From positions 1 through 46,776 of the forward strand of contig CADCVR010000089.1 of the NCBI GenBank assembly GCA_902806205.1: DNA of 46,776 nt. Direction: 5' to 3'. The DNA is from an uncultured Solirubrobacteraceae bacterium (GTDB lineage: Bacteria; Actinomycetota; Thermoleophilia; Solirubrobacterales; Solirubrobacteraceae). The notes beneath the pieces were generated by a model, which saw nothing but the letters and a program-made list of their open reading frames with translations, had not been told where the DNA came from and did no database searches. This document shows, piece after piece, positions 1 through 10,457 of this stretch. A program made the position numbers and the translations under genes. The stretch's first letter is position 1; each line of letters begins with the position of its first letter.

Positions 1-150
1 GAGACGCCGGTCGTCGAGAAGGACGTCGTGGCCAAGGAGCGCGTGCGCCTGGACAAGGACACCGTCACCGAAGAAGTGCAAGTCGACGAGAGCGTCCGCA
101 AGGAACAGATCGAGACCGAGGGCGGCATCGAAGGCGACCGCCGCCTCTGA
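1..150 (+). CDS. C-terminal end of a DUF2382 (YsnF/AvaK-type) protein, partial
   Basis: The open frame enters from the left edge and stops at a TGA at 148-150, giving the last 49 residues. They are strongly charged and contain the alternating valine/glutamate/lysine pattern (VVEKDVVAKERVRL, then EEVQVDESVRKEQIE) typical of the DUF2382 domain found at the C-terminus of actinobacterial stress-type proteins that often carry a PRC-barrel at the N-terminus. That N-terminal part lies outside the window, so the full architecture is unknown. The domain has no established biochemical function. A GC-rich hairpin follows about 28 nt after the stop. Confidence 0.75.
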   Translation, partial: ETPVVEKDVVAKERVRLDKDTVTEEVQVDESVRKEQIETEGGIEGDRRL

Positions 151-177
151 GCTCCGGCAGTTCCCGGTCGGGACGAC

Positions 178-202
178 GAGGGCGGCCGCGTGGGTCGCCC
201 TC
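178..202 (+). terminator. Hairpin terminator candidate after the DUF2382 gene
   Basis: A perfect 7-bp inverted repeat (GAGGGCG at 178-184, CGCCCTC at 196-202) with an 11-nt loop is followed by TTCGTTT. It sits 28 nt after the stop codon of the upstream gene and before the kinase leader. Confidence 0.5.
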
Positions 203-286
203 TTCGTTTGCGCACCGGTCGGGACCTTCGCCGGCTCCTCGGAGGAGTCGCGTCCAGTAGAGGCCGCCCGAGCGCCGCCCACGGAG

Positions 287-292
287 TACGCT
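287..292 (+). promoter_or_regulatory. Possible -10 box of the hybrid kinase gene
   Basis: TACGCT lies about 54 nt before the kinase ATG, which would give a leader of roughly 45-50 nt containing the GGAGGT ribosome-binding site at 332-337. No convincing -35 hexamer is visible. Confidence 0.25.
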
Positions 293-345
293 GCCCTGAC
301 AGCGGGCGACCCGCGCCCGTCGGAATCTCCCGGAGGTCCGAGCAC

Positions 346-3300
346 ATGGCAGCGCAGGCCGCCCGCGCGGCGACCGCTTCAAGCAAGGGCGACGAGACCG
401 CGAACGGCGCGGGCGACCCCACCCTCGAGCGGGTCCGCGACGCGCTGCTGGCCGCGGGAGCCGGCGACTTCTCGGTGCGCCTGCCCGGACGCCGCAAGGG
501 TGCGGCGGGCGAGGCCGAGCGTGCGTTCAACGCCCTTGTCGAGCGCAACGCGCAGCTCACCGCCGAGCTGGCGCGCATGGGCCGCGTCATCGGCCGCGAC
601 GGCCGCATGACCGAACGCGCATCGCTCGCCGGCACCGAGGGTCAGTGGGGCGAGGCGCTCGCCGCGGTCAACGGCCTCGTCGACGACCTCGTACGCCCGA
701 CCACCGAGGTGGCGCGCGTCATCGTCGCGGTGGCCGACGGGGACCTCTCGCAGAAGATGGCCCTGACGATCGAGGGCCAGCCGCTCAAGGGTGAGTTCGC
801 CCGCATCGGCACGACGGTCAACGCCATGGTCGACCAGCTGTCCGCGTTCTCCTCCGAGGTGACCCGGGTGGCGCGTGAGGTCGGCACGGAGGGCCAGCTC
901 GGCGGCCAAGCCGAGGTGCCCGGCGTCGCCGGCACCTGGAAGGACCTCACCGACAACGTCAACGTCATGGCGCGCAACCTCACCGACCAGGTCCGCGGCA
1001 TCGCGCTCGTGACCACCGCGGTGGCCCAGGGCGACCTGTCCGAGACGATCACCGTCGAGGCCAAGGGCGAGGTCGCCGCGCTCGCGGACACGATCAACAC
1101 GATGGTCACGCAGCTGTCCGCCTTCGCGGCTGAGGTGACGCGCGTCGCGCGTGAGGTCGGCACGGAGGGCCAGCTCGGCGGTCAGGCCGAGGTGCCCGGC
1201 GTCGCCGGCACCTGGAAGGACCTCACCGAGAACGTCAACGTGATGGCCTCGAACCTCACCGACCAGGTTCGCGGCATCGCGCTCGTGACCACCGCGGTGG
1301 CCGAGGGCGACCTGTCGCAGAAGATCACCGTCGAGGCCAAGGGCGAGGTCGCCGCGCTCGCGGACACGATCAACACGATGGTCACGCAGCTCTCTGCGTT
1401 CGCCGACGAGGTCACCCGCGTCGCGCGCGAGGTCGGCACGGAAGGCAAGCTCGGGGGCCAGGCGACCGTGCCCGGCGTCGCCGGCACCTGGAAGGATCTC
1501 ACCGAGAACGTCAACTTCATGGCGGCGAACCTGACCTCCCAGGTCCGCAACATCGCCGACGTCACCACCGCGGTGGCCCAGGGCGACCTCTCCCAGAAGA
1601 TCACCGTCGACGTGCGCGGCGAGGTCCGTGAGCTGAAGGACACGATCAACACGATGGTCGACCAGCTGCGCGCGTTCGCCGACGAGGTCACCCGCGTCGC
1701 GCGCGAGGTCGGCACGGAGGGTCAGCTCGGGGGCCAGGCCCGGGTCCCAGGGGTCGCGGGAACCTGGAAGGACCTCACCGAGAACGTCAACTCGATGGCG
1801 GAGAACCTGACGGGGCAGGTGCGTGGCATCGCGCTGGTCACCACCGCGGTCGCCAACGGCGACCTCTCCCAGAACATCACCGTCGACGCCAAGGGCGAGA
1901 TCCTCGAGCTCAAGTCGACGATCAACACCATGGTCCACCAGCTGCGCTCCTTCGCCGACGAGGTCACCCGCGTCGCGCGCGAGGTCGGCACGGAAGGCAA
2001 GCTCGGCGGCCAGGCGGAGGTCGAAGGGGTCTCGGGCACGTGGAAGGCGCTGACCCAGAACGTCAACCAGCTCGCCGCGAACCTCACGACCCAGGTCCGT
2101 GCGATCGCGGAGGTCTCCACGGCGGTCACCCAGGGCGACCTCACGCGCTCGATCACCGTCGAGGCGCAGGGCGAGGTCGCCGAGCTCTCCGACAACATCA
2201 ACCAGATGATCGAGAACCTGCGTGAGACCACGCGGGTCAACGCCGAGCAGGACTGGCTGAAGACGAACCTCGCGCGGATCTCCGGCCTGCTTCAGGGCCA
2301 GCGTGACCTCAAGGCCGTCACCCAGCTCATCATGAGCGAGGTCACCCCGGTCGTCTCGGCCCAGCACGGCGCGCTCTTCCTCGCCGAGCAGAGCGACAGC
2401 CCGGGCGAGGTGGAGCTGCGGCCGTACGCGGGCTACGGCTACAAGCCGCGGGCAGGGTCCGACGGCGCCTTCGCGCTCGGCGAAGGGCTCGTCGGCCAGG
2501 CCGCGATGGAGGCCAAGCCGATCCGCCTGACCGACATCCCCCCGGGCTACATCACCGTGGGCTCGGGCCTCGGCGAGGCCAGTCCGGCGACCGTCCTGGT
2601 GATGCCCATCATGTTCGAGGAGCAGGTCCTCGGAGTGCTCGAGCTCGCCGCGCTGCGCCCGTTCACCGAGGTCAACGAGGCGTTCCTCGACCAGCTCGCC
2701 GAGACCCTGGGCATCGTCATCAACACGATCCAGGCCAACATGCGCACCGAGGAGCTGCTCGTGCAGTCCCAGGCGCTGACGTCCGAGCTCCAGAAGCAGT
2801 CCGAGGAGCTGCGCCAGACCAACGACGAGCTGCAGGACAAGGCCGTGCTGCTCTCCGAGCAGAACCGCGAGATCGAGATCAAGAACGAGGACATCGAGCA
2901 GGCACGCTCGGGCTTGGAGGACAAGGCCGCGCAGCTTGCCCTCTCCTCGAAGTACAAGTCGGAGTTCCTGGCCAACATGAGCCACGAGCTGCGCTCACCG
3001 CTGAACTCGCTGCTGATCCTCAGCCGCCTGCTGGCCCAGAACCAGGAGGGCAACCTCGGGGCGACCCAGATCGAGTTCGCCGAGACGATCCACTCGGCCG
3101 GCCAGGACCTGCTCGCACTGATCGACGACATCCTCGACCTCTCCAAGGTCGAGGCGGGCAAGATGGAGGTGAACCTCGCCCCCGTGATCCTCACGGACCT
3201 GCGCGAGGACGTCGAGCGCGCGTTCCGGCCCGTCGCCGAGGAGAAGGGACTCGGCTTCACGATCGAGGTCGACCCTGCGCTGCCGCCGACGATCATCACC

Positions 3301-4950
3301 GACGAGCAGCGCCTGAGCCAGATCCTGCGCAACCTGCTCTCCAACGCGTTCAAGTTCACCCACGAGGGGGACGTGACCCTCGCCCTGCGACGAACCGCCG
3401 GTGAGGTTCAGCAGATCTCCCTGTCGGTGACCGACACGGGCGTCGGCATCCCCGCCGACAAGCTCGGCCTGATCTTCGAGGCCTTCCAGCAGGCCGACGG
3501 CACGACGTCGCGTGAGTACGGAGGAACGGGGCTCGGGCTGTCGATCTCACGCGAGATCTCACGGCTGCTGGGCGGCGAGATCCGGGCCACCTCGCAGGCC
3601 GGGGGCCCCGACTCCGGTTCGACGTTCACGCTCGTGCTCCCGCTGGCGGTCACCTCGTCGGCGGCGGGCGACCCGGTGGCGGCCCAAGCACCCACGCCGG
3701 CCTTCCCCGTCCTTCGCGCAGGCGAGCCCGAGCCGTCCGCCCTTCCCCACGACGGCATCCCCGACGACCGTTCGCACATCGCACCGGGCGACCGCCTGCT
3801 GCTGCTCATCGGCCACGATCACGACCGGTCCCGGGTCGCGCTGGAAGCAGTGCGGCGCGTGGGCGCCAAGGGTCTGGTCGCCCGGCGCGCACCCACGGCC
3901 CTCGCGCTGGCGCGCGAGCTGCGCCCCGAGGGGATCGTGCTGCTGGACCCGAGTTCCGACGTACTGCTCGGACAGCTCAAGCAGCATCCCGACACGCGCC
4001 ACCGCCCCGTGTACGTCGCGGGATCCGGGGCCGGACGACTTCCCGCGCTGCGCGCGGGCGCTGCGGGCCACTTCGCGACAGAGGACGGCCGTGAGGCGGT
4101 GGAGCTCGCTCTGGCCGACCTCGACGTGCGCGCCGCACGCGCGGTGCGCCGCCTCGCGCTCGTGCAGGACGGCACCGGGCTGGACCCCGCGACGCTCACC
4201 CTCCTGGGCGACGGCGACGACATCGAGCTTGTCGACCTCGCACCCGGAGAGGCACTCGCTGCGCTGCGGGACGAGCCCGCCGACTGCACCGTCGTGCCGC
4301 TCGGCGGCGCGCCGGCCTGGGCACTCGAGCTGCTCGAGCAGCTCGGTGCCGACTCCGAGCTGCGCGACCGCCCCGTGGTCGCCTACGCCGCCGAGGCCCT
4401 CAGCGCGGAGACCGCGAACCGGCTGGCCGAGCTGAGCACGCAGCAGAACCTCATCTCGGCGACGGGCCCCGACTCGCTCGTGGACGAGACCGCGCTCTTC
4501 CTCCACCGCTCCGAGACCAAGCTGCCCGCGCCGACCCGCCGGGTGCTCGAGCAGCGCCGTGCGGCGGACGCCGTCTTCCACGGCAAGCGGATCCTGATCG
4601 TCGACGACGACATCCGCAACGTCTTCGCACTCACCTCGGCGCTCGAGATCCGAGGAATGCGCGTCGTCTACGCCGAGGACGGACGGGAGGGCATCGCGCG
4701 GCTGCGCGAGCATCCCGACGTCGACCTCGTCCTGCTCGACGTGATGATGCCCGAGATGGACGGCTACGAGACGGCACGGACGATCCGGACGATGCCGCGC
4801 TTCGACAACCTCCCGATCATCTCGCTCACCGCCAAGGCGATGCGCGGCGACCGTGACAAATCCCTCGCCGCCGGCGCCTCGGACTACATCACCAAGCCGG
4901 TGGACATGGATCAGCTCCTCGCGCTCATGCGCGTGTGGCTGCACCGGTAG
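346..4950 (+). CDS. Soluble hybrid histidine kinase with tandem HAMP array, GAF, HisKA, HATPase and receiver domains
   Basis: The ATG at 346 is preceded by GGAGGT with 8-nt spacing, so a longer frame reading from 190 is not needed. Order in the 1,534-residue protein: residues about 115-630 hold six HAMP-like GDL(S/T) half-units alternating with five near-identical REVGTEG half-units; about 640-800 a GAF domain; then a coiled coil; the phosphoacceptor His880 in SHELRSPLN; the N-box [17 protein letters not shown] and GGTGLGLSI of the ATPase; a degenerate receiver-like stretch at about 1140-1220; and a true receiver with Asp1465 in [11 protein letters not shown] and a KP motif near the end. No signal peptide or membrane segment is seen, so it is probably cytosolic. 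Poly-HAMP kinases of this kind resemble fungal group III and myxobacterial sensors. It ends 3 nt before a response-regulator phosphatase gene, its likely partner. Confidence 0.93.
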   Translation: MAAQAARAATASSKGDETANGAGDPTLERVRDALLAAGAGDFSVRLPGRRKGAAGEAERAFNALVERNAQLTAELARMGRVIGRDGRMTERASLAGTEGQWGEALAAVNGLVDDLVRPTTEVARVIVAVADGDLSQKMALTIEGQPLKGEFARIGTTVNAMVDQLSAFSSEVTRVAREVGTEGQLGGQAEVPGVAGTWKDLTDNVNVMARNLTDQVRGIALVTTAVAQGDLSETITVEAKGEVAALADTINTMVTQLSAFAAEVTRVAREVGTEGQLGGQAEVPGVAGTWKDLTENVNVMASNLTDQVRGIALVTTAVAEGDLSQKITVEAKGEVAALADTINTMVTQLSAFADEVTRVAREVGTEGKLGGQATVPGVAGTWKDLTENVNFMAANLTSQVRNIADVTTAVAQGDLSQKITVDVRGEVRELKDTINTMVDQLRAFADEVTRVAREVGTEGQLGGQARVPGVAGTWKDLTENVNSMAENLTGQVRGIALVTTAVANGDLSQNITVDAKGEILELKSTINTMVHQLRSFADEVTRVAREVGTEGKLGGQAEVEGVSGTWKALTQNVNQLAANLTTQVRAIAEVSTAVTQGDLTRSITVEAQGEVAELSDNINQMIENLRETTRVNAEQDWLKTNLARISGLLQGQRDLKAVTQLIMSEVTPVVSAQHGALFLAEQSDSPGEVELRPYAGYGYKPRAGSDGAFALGEGLVGQAAMEAKPIRLTDIPPGYITVGSGLGEASPATVLVMPIMFEEQVLGVLELAALRPFTEVNEAFLDQLAETLGIVINTIQANMRTEELLVQSQALTSELQKQSEELRQTNDELQDKAVLLSEQNREIEIKNEDIEQARSGLEDKAAQLALSSKYKSEFLANMSHELRSPLNSLLILSRLLAQNQEGNLGATQIEFAETIHSAGQDLLALIDDILDLSKVEAGKMEVNLAPVILTDLREDVERAFRPVAEEKGLGFTIEVDPALPPTIITDEQRLSQILRNLLSNAFKFTHEGDVTLALRRTAGEVQQISLSVTDTGVGIPADKLGLIFEAFQQADGTTSREYGGTGLGLSISREISRLLGGEIRATSQAGGPDSGSTFTLVLPLAVTSSAAGDPVAAQAPTPAFPVLRAGEPEPSALPHDGIPDDRSHIAPGDRLLLLIGHDHDRSRVALEAVRRVGAKGLVARRAPTALALARELRPEGIVLLDPSSDVLLGQLKQHPDTRHRPVYVAGSGAGRLPALRAGAAGHFATEDGREAVELALADLDVRAARAVRRLALVQDGTGLDPATLTLLGDGDDIELVDLAPGEALAALRDEPADCTVVPLGGAPAWALELLEQLGADSELRDRPVVAYAAEALSAETANRLAELSTQQNLISATGPDSLVDETALFLHRSETKLPAPTRRVLEQRRAADAVFHGKRILIVDDDIRNVFALTSALEIRGMRVVYAEDGREGIARLREHPDVDLVLLDVMMPEMDGYETARTIRTMPRFDNLPIISLTAKAMRGDRDKSLAAGASDYITKPVDMDQLLALMRVWLHR
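730..2240 (+). repeat. In-frame tandem repeats of 276 bp encoding the HAMP array
   Basis: The same hexamers recur exactly every 276 bp: TCGGCACGGA-type sequence begins at 881, 1157, 1433, 1709 and 1985. The intervening GDL half-units begin at 1021 and 1297 and continue at the same period; the first, at 730, is offset by a 5-codon insertion. One unit encodes 92 residues, that is a pair of HAMP domains. The first two or three units are the most similar at the DNA level, as expected if they duplicated most recently or are homogenised by recombination. Confidence 0.9.
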
Positions 4951-4953
4951 GCG

Positions 4954-7368
4954 ATGACGCGCCGCGACTCCGGCGACAGCAGCTCCCATGGCCAGGACCC
5001 GCGGGGGGAGATGCAGCCTGCCGTCCTCGTCGTCGACGACCACCCGGAGAACCTCCTTGCGCTGGAGGCCGTGCTTGCACCGCTCGGGGCGCGCCTCACC
5101 CGCGCGGGCTCGGGTGAGGCGGCCCTGCGGGCCGTGCTCAAGGAGGAGTTCGCCGCGATCCTGCTCGACGTGCAGATGCCGGGGATGGACGGGTTCGAGA
5201 CCGCCGCGACGATCCGGGGACGCCCGCGCTCGGCGCACACGCCGATCATCTTCCTCACCGCGCTGTCCAGCGACATGGTCAACGTCGCCCGGGGTTACGA
5301 GGCGGGAGCCGTCGACTACGTCGTCAAGCCGTTCGACCCGCTCGTCCTGCGCTCGAAGGTCGCCGTCTTCTGTGACCTGGCGCGCCACCGCAGCGCGCGT
5401 GAACGCGCCGGCCAGCTGCTGCGGTCGGCCTGGGAGAGCGCCCCCAACGGAATCGCGCTGGTCGACCCGGCCGGACGGGTGCTGGAAGCCAACCCGGCGC
5501 TGCTCTCGCTCACCGGGCGCGCCGCCGACGACCTGCCCGCTCACCTCGAAGAGCTCGTCACGAAGGCCGACCAGGGCAAGCTCACCGCGCTCCGTGAGCA
5601 GGTCATGACAGACGCGGGAGACTCAAAGCCACTCGAGCTGCGCCTGTCCTGTCGCTCCGGTGAAGAGCGGCCTGCCGCCGTCCTGGCCTCTGCCGTTCCC
5701 GGACCCGAGGGGACCCCGCAGATGGTGCTGCTCCAGCTCACGGACCTCCGCGAGCGGCTGCGCGCGCGTGAGGCGCGTGTCGCGCTCGTGCAGGAGCAGG
5801 CGGCGCGCGCCGAGGCCGAGGCCAGCGCCACGCGGCTCACGGCGATCGCCGCCATCACCGACGGGCTCGAGGGCCACACCACGGCCGAGCTCGCCCCGGA
5901 GCTGGCCGAGCGGCTGGTGCGCGTGCTCGGCCTCGACGGCGTGACGGTGCGCGTCGTCGGGGGGGAGAATCACGTCGTCTCCGAGGTAAGCCTCGGCGAC
6001 GACGTCGACGAGGCCGCGCTGGAAGCCGCCTTGGCCTCCGGCCGCGGCCCGCACGCTGCCGAGCCGCCCCACGGCGACACGACGGTGGTCGCGATGCGCG
6101 TCGACGGCCGCCTCCTGGGAGCGGTCGCGGTGGTCGGACTGCCGCGAGGCGACGCTGAATACGTCCGCGCGGCAGCGCTCCTGCGCAACGCCGTCGAGCG
6201 CGCCGCCTTGATCCTGGAACGCGCGCGCCTGTTCGAGCGGGAGCGCACGATCGCAGCGACGCTCCAGCGCGACCTTCTCCCCGAGACGCTGCCGGCGGTG
6301 CCCGGGGTCGCCCTGAGCGCCTACTTCTCCTCGGGCGGCGACGGCGTCCGCGTCGGGGGCGACTGGTACGACGCGATCGCGCTGCCCGGAGGGCGGCTCG
6401 GACTGGTGGTCGGCGACGTGGCGGGCCGCGGGGTCGCGGCCGCCGCGCGGATGGGCGAGCTGCGCTCCGTCGCGCGCGCCTACGCGCTCGAGGGCCACGG
6501 GCCCGCGGAGATGCTGCGGCGGATGAACGCCTACCACCTCGCGATGAACTCGGACACGATGACGACGCTGCTGTTCGCGGTCGTCGAGCCCGATCGCCTC
6601 CGGGCGCGCTTCGCGAGCGCGGGCCACATGCCGCCGCTGCTGGTGCCCGCGCCCGCCAGCGGCGCCGAGCCGCACTTCCTCGACGCGCTCGGGCCGCCGC
6701 TCGGCGTCCTCGAAGTCGGCAGCTACGAGGAGCGGGAGATCGCGCTCCCGCCCGGTGCGATGCTCGCGCTCTACACCGACGGCCTGGTGGAGCGCCGCGG
6801 CGAGGTGCTCGACCTCGGCCTCGAGCGCCTGCGTGGCGCGCTGGCCGGCGGAGCTCCCGCGGACGTGCACGTCGCTCGCACCCGAGCGCTCGACGCCTGC
6901 CTCCTCGACGCGGGCGACGACGATGACGTCACCCTGGTCTTCGTGCGCGCCCAGGAGCGCCTGGGCAGCCCGGCCCGGTACACCTTGACGCCGGAGGCGG
7001 AGGTGCTCGGGGCGATGCGCCGGCACCTGCGCCGCTGGCTGCAGGAGACCGGCGCGAACCAGGCCGAGACCGCGGAGATCACCATGGCCGTCAACGAGGC
7101 GATGCAGAACGCGATCGAGCACGGAAACGCGTACGCGGTCGCGCCCATAACCGTGGCCCTCGACCTGCGCACAGACGACGTCGTCGTGGTGGTTCGGGAC
7201 CTCGGTCACGACGGCTCGCGCTCGCCGGACCCCGACCGGGGTCGCGGCATCCAGCTCATGAACGCGCTGATGGACGACGCGCGGGTGGACCTCGGGGGAC
7301 CGATGGGCGGCGCCGTCACCCTTCGCCGCCGGCTCTCCCGGGCGGGCCTCGGGGCCCTGTCCGCCTAG
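4954..7368 (+). CDS. Response regulator fused to PAS-like, GAF, PP2C phosphatase and RsbW-type kinase domains
   Basis: The 804-residue product starts with a receiver domain (VVDDHPEN, Asp72 in [11 protein letters not shown], and the VKPF lysine), followed by a PAS-like segment, a coiled coil, a GAF domain, a SpoIIE/RsbU phosphatase ([35 protein letters not shown]) and a C-terminal HATPase_c domain with the anti-sigma N-box [11 protein letters not shown] and RGIQLM. It thus carries both the phosphatase and the kinase of a partner-switching module on one chain. It begins 3 nt after the hybrid kinase stop and is surely co-transcribed. An in-frame ATG at 5011, right after a GGGGGGAG run, is a less likely start. 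Likely role (inference): turning histidine-kinase input into control of an anti-sigma-factor antagonist. Confidence 0.9.
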   Translation: MTRRDSGDSSSHGQDPRGEMQPAVLVVDDHPENLLALEAVLAPLGARLTRAGSGEAALRAVLKEEFAAILLDVQMPGMDGFETAATIRGRPRSAHTPIIFLTALSSDMVNVARGYEAGAVDYVVKPFDPLVLRSKVAVFCDLARHRSARERAGQLLRSAWESAPNGIALVDPAGRVLEANPALLSLTGRAADDLPAHLEELVTKADQGKLTALREQVMTDAGDSKPLELRLSCRSGEERPAAVLASAVPGPEGTPQMVLLQLTDLRERLRAREARVALVQEQAARAEAEASATRLTAIAAITDGLEGHTTAELAPELAERLVRVLGLDGVTVRVVGGENHVVSEVSLGDDVDEAALEAALASGRGPHAAEPPHGDTTVVAMRVDGRLLGAVAVVGLPRGDAEYVRAAALLRNAVERAALILERARLFERERTIAATLQRDLLPETLPAVPGVALSAYFSSGGDGVRVGGDWYDAIALPGGRLGLVVGDVAGRGVAAAARMGELRSVARAYALEGHGPAEMLRRMNAYHLAMNSDTMTTLLFAVVEPDRLRARFASAGHMPPLLVPAPASGAEPHFLDALGPPLGVLEVGSYEEREIALPPGAMLALYTDGLVERRGEVLDLGLERLRGALAGGAPADVHVARTRALDACLLDAGDDDDVTLVFVRAQERLGSPARYTLTPEAEVLGAMRRHLRRWLQETGANQAETAEITMAVNEAMQNAIEHGNAYAVAPITVALDLRTDDVVVVVRDLGHDGSRSPDPDRGRGIQLMNALMDDARVDLGGPMGGAVTLRRRLSRAGLGALSA

Positions 7369-7397
7369 CTTGCGCGGGGTTCGGGTAGTCGTCGGCG

Positions 7398-8456
7398 ATG
7401 CGCATCGTCGTCATCGGGGCCACGGGCAACCACGGGATCGCGCTGCTGCGTGACCTGTCCGCCCAATCCGCCGTCACCGCGATCACCGGCGTGGCCCGGC
7501 GGCAGCCGGAGCTCGAGGTGCCCAAGACCGAGTGGCGCGTGGCCGACATCGTCCGAGACGACCTCGACACGCTCTTCGCCGGCGCTGACGCGGTCGTCCA
7601 TCTCGCCTGGGCGATCCAGCCCTCCCGCGATCGCGCGCTGACGCGCGCCATCAACGTGGACGGCAGCACCCGCGTCTTCGCGGCGGCTGCGCGCTCCGGG
7701 GTCGGCGCGCTCGTCCACGCGTCCTCCATCGGGGCGTACTCGCCGGGGCCGCACGATCCCCGCGTCGACGAGCGGTGGCCGACCGACGGGATCGCCACCT
7801 CGTTCTACTCCGTCGACAAGGTGGCCGCCGAGCGGGCGCTCGACGCGGTCGAGGCCGCCCACCCGGAGCTGCGCGTCGTGCGCCTGCGCCCCGCCCTCGT
7901 CTTCCAGCGGGGGGCCGCCGAGGAGATCCGGCGCCTGTTCGCCGGGCCGTTCCTGCCCGGGCGCCTCCTGCGACCCGGCGTCGTCCCGTTCTTGCCCGAC
8001 GTGCGCGGCGTCTGCTTCCAAGCCGTCCACAGCGCAGATCTCGCGCAGGCATACCGCCTGGCCGTCCTGGACCCGGAGGCCCGCGGCGCCTACAACGTCG
8101 CCGCCGAGGCACCACTCGACCTGCGCGCGATCGCCCGCCGGCTCAAGGCCCTGCCGATCCCCGTGCCGGCCGGGCTGGCGCGCGCCGCCGCCGCCGTGAC
8201 GTGGCGCGCCCGGCTCCAGCCGACCCCGCCCGGGTGGCTCGACCTCGCGGTCCAGTCGCCGCTCATGGACACGACGCGGATCCGCACGGAGCTCGGCTGG
8301 AACCCGGAGCGCACCGCGTTGGAGGCGCTCGACGACCTCTTGGAGGGCTTGCGCGACGCCGCCGGCGAGAACACCCCGCCGCTGGCCGCAGGCGACGACG
8401 CCCCGGGCCGCGCGCACGAGGTGCGCACCGGCGTGGGCGCACGCCCCGGCCTGTAG
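7398..8456 (+). CDS. NAD(P)-dependent epimerase/dehydratase-like SDR
   Basis: The 352-residue protein opens with the Rossmann motif VIGATGNHG (GxxGxxG) and contains the serine region HASSIGAYSPG and a YSVDK motif (YxxxK), the catalytic set of extended short-chain dehydrogenases. The middle shows the VVHLAW strand and NVDG typical of nucleotide-sugar epimerase-like folds. The substrate cannot be predicted. The gene lies 29 nt after the phosphatase gene on the same strand and may be transcribed with it. The last 25 residues or so are Gly/Ala/Pro-rich and probably disordered. Confidence 0.85.
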   Translation: MRIVVIGATGNHGIALLRDLSAQSAVTAITGVARRQPELEVPKTEWRVADIVRDDLDTLFAGADAVVHLAWAIQPSRDRALTRAINVDGSTRVFAAAARSGVGALVHASSIGAYSPGPHDPRVDERWPTDGIATSFYSVDKVAAERALDAVEAAHPELRVVRLRPALVFQRGAAEEIRRLFAGPFLPGRLLRPGVVPFLPDVRGVCFQAVHSADLAQAYRLAVLDPEARGAYNVAAEAPLDLRAIARRLKALPIPVPAGLARAAAAVTWRARLQPTPPGWLDLAVQSPLMDTTRIRTELGWNPERTALEALDDLLEGLRDAAGENTPPLAAGDDAPGRAHEVRTGVGARPGL

Positions 8457-8493
8457 AGGCCTTACGGAGAGAGCGGTGTGGGCCGAGCAGAGG

Positions 8494-8688
8494 TCAGATC
8501 TGCGCGGGTTCGGGACTGTCGTCCGGCGGCGGGATGTCGGCCGGAGCCGGGTCGTCGATGATCGGACCGACGGGCTCCGGGGCGGGCGGCTCGATGACCG
8601 GCTCCGGCGGAAGCTCGGGACCCGGAGTCGGGGCGATCGGCCCCGACGGGTCGTTGGGGTACTGAGGAACCTCGAGCGTGATCGGCAT
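8494..8688 (-). CDS. Small proline-rich protein of unknown function
   Basis: A 64-residue frame on the minus strand from ATG (8686-8688) to TGA (8494-8496) sits between two plus-strand genes. The product starts MPITLEVPQYPND and then alternates prolines with acidic residues (PELPPEPVIEPPAPEP), giving a low-complexity acidic tail. Codon third positions are strongly GC-rich, as in real genes here. No signal peptide is obvious. There is no clear ribosome-binding site, and reading could start further upstream at a GTG (8751), which would overlap the next gene. I do not recognise a family. Confidence 0.45.
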   Translation of the reverse strand: MPITLEVPQYPNDPSGPIAPTPGPELPPEPVIEPPAPEPVGPIIDDPAPADIPPPDDSPEPAQI

Positions 8689-8731
8689 GAGGCAGGGGAT
8701 ACCCGCGGAGATGCCCGGGTAGCCGCGAGGT

Positions 8732-9211
8732 ATGGATCCTGTCGCCGCCACCCCGACCGACCCGAAGGACTACGCCGCCCTGAGCGTGAGCTACGCCGCC
8801 CTGGCCGGCACCGTCGCGTTGCTGGCCGCCCGTCACCACGACGACCCGGCCCCCGCCCAGCCCGGCGAACTCGCCCTCTACGGCGCGGCGACCGCCGGCC
8901 TCGCGCGCCTGCTGGCCAAGGAGAAGGTCACGGAGTGGATCCGCTCCCCGTTCGTCGAGACGCCCGTGGACGGCGAGTGCCGGCCTCGTGGCTCGGGTGG
9001 GCGCTACGTGGTCGGCGAGCTGCTCAACTGCACACGCTGCCTGGGCTCTTGGAGCGCACTCGCGCTCCTCGGCCTGCGAGCGGCGGCACCACGGCCCGCC
9101 CAGGTGGCAGCGACGCTGCTGGCGCTCTCGTACGTCAACAACCTCCTTCAGGCACGCCTGAGCGAGCAGCAGGCGCAGGCGAAAGCCCGGGCGGAGGCCG
9201 TCGCTGCCTGA
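8732..9211 (+). CDS. DUF1360 domain protein
   Basis: The 159-residue protein matches the DUF1360 pattern: an N-terminal hydrophobic helix (YAALAGTVALLAA), a central KVTEWIRSPFVE segment, and the signature NCTRCLGSWSALALLGL, a CxxCLG motif leading into a further membrane segment. Members are small membrane proteins, some encoded next to sporulation or stress genes, with no known biochemistry. A GCGAGG sequence lies a few bases before the ATG. The C-terminus is a charged Ala/Gln/Arg tail. Confidence 0.8.
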   Translation: MDPVAATPTDPKDYAALSVSYAALAGTVALLAARHHDDPAPAQPGELALYGAATAGLARLLAKEKVTEWIRSPFVETPVDGECRPRGSGGRYVVGELLNCTRCLGSWSALALLGLRAAAPRPAQVAATLLALSYVNNLLQARLSEQQAQAKARAEAVAA

Positions 9212-9270
9212 ACCGCCCGAGCGAGGGGCCACGGGCGACACGCGACGCGCGGGTGCGTCAGACTGCCGGT

Positions 9271-10419
9271 GTGGGCGAAGGTGGGCAGACGGTCAGCGCC
9301 ACGGACTTCGCCGCTCTGACCGGCGTCTCGCGGGAGCGCCTGCGCACCTGGGAGCGCCGTCACGGCTTCCCGCGGCCGGTCCGCGCGCACGGCGGTGCGC
9401 GCCGCTACGCCGTCGACGACGTCGCGCGGGTCGTCGCGGTGCGGCGTGCGGTCGAGAGCGGCGTGCCGATCCCGTCGGCGATCGACGCGACCGACCTGCC
9501 GGCCGTCGCCGGCATCTCGGGCAGCGCGCAGGCCTCGCTGGCCGAGCACGCACCGATCGCGGTCGTCGCGCTGTCAGGCCCCGAACCGCTGAGGATCGAG
9601 TGGGTCAACGCAGCCGTCCGCCACCGGCCCGGGGCGCCCAGCCCAGGCGACGACCTCCTGCAGCGCGCGCCGTGGTTCGCGGACAAGCCGGACTGCCAGA
9701 CGCTCAAGCGCCTCTTCACCGGCGACCTCGTCGCCGTGGGCTGCGAGCATCCCGACTGGACGGCGGGCCTGCGCTCTGGCGCGCACTCCATCGCCTTCCG
9801 GCTCCCGCACGAGGAGGGGCAGAGACCGCTGATCGCGCTGATCGGCATCGATACCGCGCGAGAGCGGCGTACCCGTCATCTGCTGAGCGAGGCCGAGCGC
9901 GAGCGGGACGCGCTGCGTGAGCGCTCCGACCGCGACGCGCGCTTCTCCGAGGCGCTGGCCGCTGTGATCGACATCTTCCGGCTGAACTCGGGCATGGAAG
10001 CGATCTCCGACGCGACCGCGGTGCTCGTACGCCGTCTGAGCGCGGTGGACGTCGCCATCGCCCCGTCGATGGCCGGTGCGCTGGTGCTGGGGCGCTCGGC
10101 CCGTGGGCTGCTCGGTCCGGAGATGGTCACCGTGACCCGCTTCGACGACCTCTCCGACGCCCTGCGGGACGGTGACATCGTCTGGCTGGAGGAGGAGACC
10201 GCTCGGGCGTTCGGTGCGCCCTCGGGGCTCGGCCTTCTCGTGGTGCCGATGCTCGCCGCGGGCGAGAGCCTCGGGGCGCTGCTGGTGATCGTCGACGAGC
10301 AGAGCGACCTCACCGGCACCCAGCGCCGGTTGCTCCGCGCGGTCTCGGCCACCATCGCCTTCGCGCTCTTGCGCGAACGGCTCGTCGGCGACCTGCGTGA
10401 CCCCGGCGACGACTTCTGA
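9271..10419 (+). CDS. MerR-like DNA-binding regulator with PAS-like and GAF-like sensor domains
   Basis: Residues 7-70 form a MerR-type winged helix (TDFAALTGVSRERLRTWERRHGF, given here only in part: LTGVSRERLRTWE and GGARRYAVDDV). After it come a PAS-like segment (EHAPIAVVALSG onwards), a coiled coil rich in Arg/Glu at about 205-235, and a GAF-like region ending in PMLAAGESLGALLVIVDEQ. The full length is 382 residues from GTG 9271; an in-frame GTG at 9253 is an alternative, and neither has a clear ribosome-binding site. MerR-type N-termini with GAF C-termini are known one-component sensor regulators; the ligand and targets are unknown. Confidence 0.8.
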   Translation: MGEGGQTVSATDFAALTGVSRERLRTWERRHGFPRPVRAHGGARRYAVDDVARVVAVRRAVESGVPIPSAIDATDLPAVAGISGSAQASLAEHAPIAVVALSGPEPLRIEWVNAAVRHRPGAPSPGDDLLQRAPWFADKPDCQTLKRLFTGDLVAVGCEHPDWTAGLRSGAHSIAFRLPHEEGQRPLIALIGIDTARERRTRHLLSEAERERDALRERSDRDARFSEALAAVIDIFRLNSGMEAISDATAVLVRRLSAVDVAIAPSMAGALVLGRSARGLLGPEMVTVTRFDDLSDALRDGDIVWLEEETARAFGAPSGLGLLVVPMLAAGESLGALLVIVDEQSDLTGTQRRLLRAVSATIAFALLRERLVGDLRDPGDDF

Positions 10420-10457
10420 GCCTAGCGAGCGCCGGGGGCTAGGACGTTCGTCCAGGA

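Noticed and set aside
190-345. N-terminal extension of the hybrid kinase from 190
   Set aside because: The added 52 residues are Arg/Pro/Ser-rich and non-conserved in character, while ATG 346 has a clear GGAGGT at the right distance.
379-2985. 868-codon antisense frame opposite the hybrid kinase
   Set aside because: It repeats with the same 276-bp period as the HAMP array and has no recognisable motif, so it is a shadow.
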